NCBI RefSeq assembly: GCF_020554865.1
Contig: NZ_JAJCIC010000019.1
Coordinates: forward strand, 24,188-88,187
Source of the DNA: Lacrimispora sp. 210928-DFI.3.58
GTDB taxonomy: Bacteria > Bacillota > Clostridia > Lachnospirales > Lachnospiraceae
DNA: 64,000 nucleotides
Reading direction: 5' to 3'
Position numbers and translations under genes: made by a program. Below the pieces are notes generated by a model. It searched no databases, was not told where the DNA came from, and saw only the letters and a list, made by a program, of their open reading frames with translations. Shown here piece by piece: positions 63,967 to 64,000 of the stretch; the first letter of the stretch is position 1, and each line of letters opens with the position of its first letter.

Positions 63967-64000
63967 AGGGAACAAAAAGAAAGGAAAAGCACAATCCAGA

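Larger units (their letters stand above)
56412..64000 (+). mobile_element. Left part of an integrative conjugative element
   Basis: From just beyond the rpsI terminator to the window end, genes are of conjugative-element type and all in one direction: antirepressor, replication initiator-like, DnaC-like, ParB, two accessory proteins, PcfB, VirD4 coupling protein and Maff2. Coding density and ATGA overlaps are typical. The left border is inferred; no attachment repeat can be confirmed because the right end, relaxase, VirB4 and integrase are outside the window. Confidence 0.8.

Overview
The window looks like chromosome of a Gram-positive anaerobe of the Clostridia, most likely a gut Lachnospiraceae (Clostridium cluster XIVa). 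The evidence is a SCIFF ranthipeptide with its radical SAM maturase next to tgt and yajC, a KOW-domain gene between map and infA, zinc-type S14, ecfA1-ecfA2-ecfT-truA-rplM-rpsI after the ribosomal cluster, and several secreted proteins with choline/glucan-binding-like aromatic repeats. Genus and species cannot be fixed by reading alone.

Region 1 (1-3.9 kb): tail of an unknown gene, a LytTR response regulator with a likely own-promoter binding site, a cytidylate-kinase-like protein, a zinc-ribbon protein and a cell-wall-binding repeat protein. Region 2 (3.9-17.5 kb): an exopolysaccharide or cell-wall glycan cluster. It holds a ThDP-dependent acetolactate-synthase-like enzyme, two SDR epimerase/dehydratases, a sugar C-methyltransferase-type protein, three family-2 glycosyltransferases, a polyprenyl-phosphate sugar transferase and an LCP attachment protein with a PGGT-repeat tail. 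An intergenic repeat family punctuates it. Region 3 (17.5-33 kb): HtrA, a stand-alone ClpX, an S8 protease, an LspA-like peptidase, a TIGR04086-like membrane protein, SCIFF plus maturase, tgt, yajC, a HAD phosphatase, adenine deaminase with a second S8 protease, an rRNA-methyltransferase-like protein and a second cell-wall-binding protein.

Region 4 (33-50.2 kb): the complete S10-spc-alpha ribosomal supercluster, rpsJ to rplQ, with secY, adk, map, infA and rpoA. Several spacers carry a small hairpin repeat whose stems differ between copies but stay complementary. Region 5 (50.2-56.4 kb): a third cell-wall-binding protein, the ECF transporter core (ecfA1, ecfA2, ecfT), truA, rplM and rpsI. Region 6 (56.4-64 kb): the left part of an integrative conjugative element directly after rpsI, with antirepressor, replication initiator-like protein, DnaC-like loader, ParB, DUF3846, PcfB, VirD4 coupling protein and Maff2. 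It runs off the window end, and no integrase or relaxase is visible.

The most unusual material is non-coding: a three-way-junction-like 5' leader at the predicted start of the glycan operon, the glycan-cluster repeat family, the covarying hairpin family in the ribosomal supercluster, a second covarying hairpin before rplF and infA, and a strong terminator-like hairpin in front of the first conjugative-element gene.
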